Positions 23,485-24,311 of a DNA stretch of 24,311 bases are shown here, one piece after another. The stretch's first letter is position 1; every line of letters begins with the position of its first letter. Source of the stretch: Caryophanales bacterium UBA1744 (GTDB lineage Bacteria > Bacillota_I > Bacilli_A > RFN20 > CAG-826); the NCBI GenBank assembly GCA_002314915.1, contig DCHU01000016.1, positions 1 through 24,311 on the forward strand, given 5' to 3'. The translations under genes and the position numbers were made by a program. The notes under the pieces were generated by a model that searched no databases, was not told where the DNA came from, and saw only the letters and a list, made by a program, of their open reading frames with translations.

Positions 23485-24311
23485 AAATTGTTGAAAACTA
23501 GGCATATAACTTACATCCCCGGTTGTGGCAATCTTATAAATCCAAACAACTATCGCGACCAAAGCACCGGTATTCACGCCAATTGTAAACCCATTTGTAT
23601 TTGTTCTTCCATTTCCAAGATTATTGCCTAAAGCTAATGTAATTGAGGTCGCTCCTATTAAATTAATGCTGGCAGAAACAATTAGATTTCCGAAATTCAA
23701 TTGTGCTCCAACACCGATTGTTTCTAGTTGAAATTCCACTCCCAAAGCACCGCAAGCACTAACCCCAATCCCTGCATAATGAGTGACACTAAACCAGTTC
23801 ATGGTATCCGATGTAGTACCAGCAAAAACATAGAACACTCCAGATTTTCCTTGTGTACTTGTTGTATACGAAGAAAATCCTATTCGGCCAAACCAACTAG
23901 TTGCAATCTCTGGGGACGTATCCCACCCAGTTGATTCTCTGAGTTCGTATCCGAACAACGCGCTTAACCAATTGAATCCTCTTTTTGGATCGTTATACGC
24001 AAATATATCGGTAGTTTTTGCACCTTTGAAACGATATTTATCGCAATTCAAGTCTGTAGAAGGAAAAATACTTATATTAAGAGAATTGTTCCTTCTATAA
24101 GCGTATAAGTTGATGCCTGAGATGGATTCAAAACCAATGTACTCGAAATCGTCTGGGGATATGAACTGTCCAATCTCAGAATCGTAGTAGCGTGACATGA
24201 GATAATACAGATTCGTGTCCGAGTCAAAATAATAGCCACGATATCTGAATGGGTTGATGTTGCCGATGAAGGTTGGGGAGGTGTCTACTGTGCCGTTTGA
24301 GCCGTATACCA
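23482..24311 (-). CDS. Rhs/YD-repeat protein, C-terminal end with variable (toxin-like) tip; 5' part outside the window
   Basis: The frame is open to the right edge, giving 275 visible residues. The first 37 read NPFRYRGYYFDSDTNLYYL, and continue into SRYYDSEIGQFISPDD and INLYAYRRNN, the classic end of an Rhs core, which forms a shell around a C-terminal toxin. The usual NPVNxxDPSG-like end of the core is degenerate (NNSLNIS). Numbered from the Met at 24198, the tip spans about 41-238: a polar part to 140, then a glycine-rich region with alternating hydrophobic/polar residues (about 142-208, for example VEFQLE and VSASINL), then a hydrophobic helix (about 210-224). This looks membrane-active and shows no nuclease or deaminase motif. 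Size, secretion signal and repeats cannot be judged because the start is missing. Confidence 0.85.
   Translation of the reverse strand, partial: VYGSNGTVDTSPTFIGNINPFRYRGYYFDSDTNLYYLMSRYYDSEIGQFISPDDFEYIGFESISGINLYAYRRNNSLNISIFPSTDLNCDKYRFKGAKTTDIFAYNDPKRGFNWLSALFGYELRESTGWDTSPEIATSWFGRIGFSSYTTSTQGKSGVFYVFAGTTSDTMNWFSVTHYAGIGVSACGALGVEFQLETIGVGAQLNFGNLIVSASINLIGATSITLALGNNLGNGRTNTNGFTIGVNTGALVAIVVWIYKIATTGDVSYMPSFQQF

Noticed and set aside
1..24311. CRISPR array, tRNA, rRNA, insertion sequence or prophage
   Set aside because: No regularly spaced repeats, cloverleaf folds, rRNA blocks, transposase or phage structural genes were found.

Overview
The window reads as chromosomal DNA of an anaerobic, Gram-positive (Bacilli/Erysipelotrichia- or Acholeplasma-like) gut-type bacterium. 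The reasons are an oxygen-sensitive class III ribonucleotide reductase (nrdD-nrdG), a lipoprotein signal with no outer-membrane genes, several glycoside hydrolases, and moderate-to-low GC by eye. TGA is used as a stop (the phospholipase gene ends in TGA) and TGG encodes Trp, so this is the standard code and not the mycoplasma code. The taxon is inference from protein style only.

Layout, left to right. (1) 73-2802, plus strand: an overlapping three-gene unit of a PI-PLC-type phospholipase C, a four-helix membrane protein and a MATE exporter, ended by a two-way terminator. (2) 2819-8306, minus strand: family 2 glycosyltransferase, GH3 beta-glucosidase and a secreted lipoprotein endonuclease. 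(3) 8447-11079, plus strand: GH2 beta-galactosidase and a hexapeptide-repeat O-acetyltransferase. (4) 11100-15438, minus strand: a membrane diguanylate cyclase, then the tightly coupled nrdD-nrdG-dut operon for anaerobic dNTP supply. (5) 15869-22069, plus strand: an M16C (PreP-like) peptidase, a homodimer-type ABC exporter and a GH43 glycosidase. (6) 22100-24311: an AT-rich accessory edge with about 700 bp holding no convincing gene, then (minus strand) a 3-TM membrane protein directly downstream of the C-terminal end of an Rhs/YD-repeat protein whose gene runs off the right edge.

The three glycosidases lack signal peptides and so probably cleave imported oligosaccharides in the cytoplasm. 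No sugar transporter or regulator is in the window, but each glycosidase gene has a different inverted repeat in its promoter region.

Two observations stand out. First, the Rhs tip is glycine-rich with alternating hydrophobic/polar strands and a terminal hydrophobic helix, and it is followed by a membrane protein whose C-terminal domain is predicted to lie outside the cell. This looks like a membrane-active polymorphic toxin with its immunity protein, and I do not recognise either family. Second, at least five genes (phospholipase, nuclease, diguanylate cyclase, ABC exporter, GH43), and probably the glycosyltransferase, have no Shine-Dalgarno sequence. Instead a -10-like hexamer ends about 6-9 bases before the ATG, the spacing expected for leaderless mRNAs. 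Other genes in the same window carry clear AGGAG-type sites.
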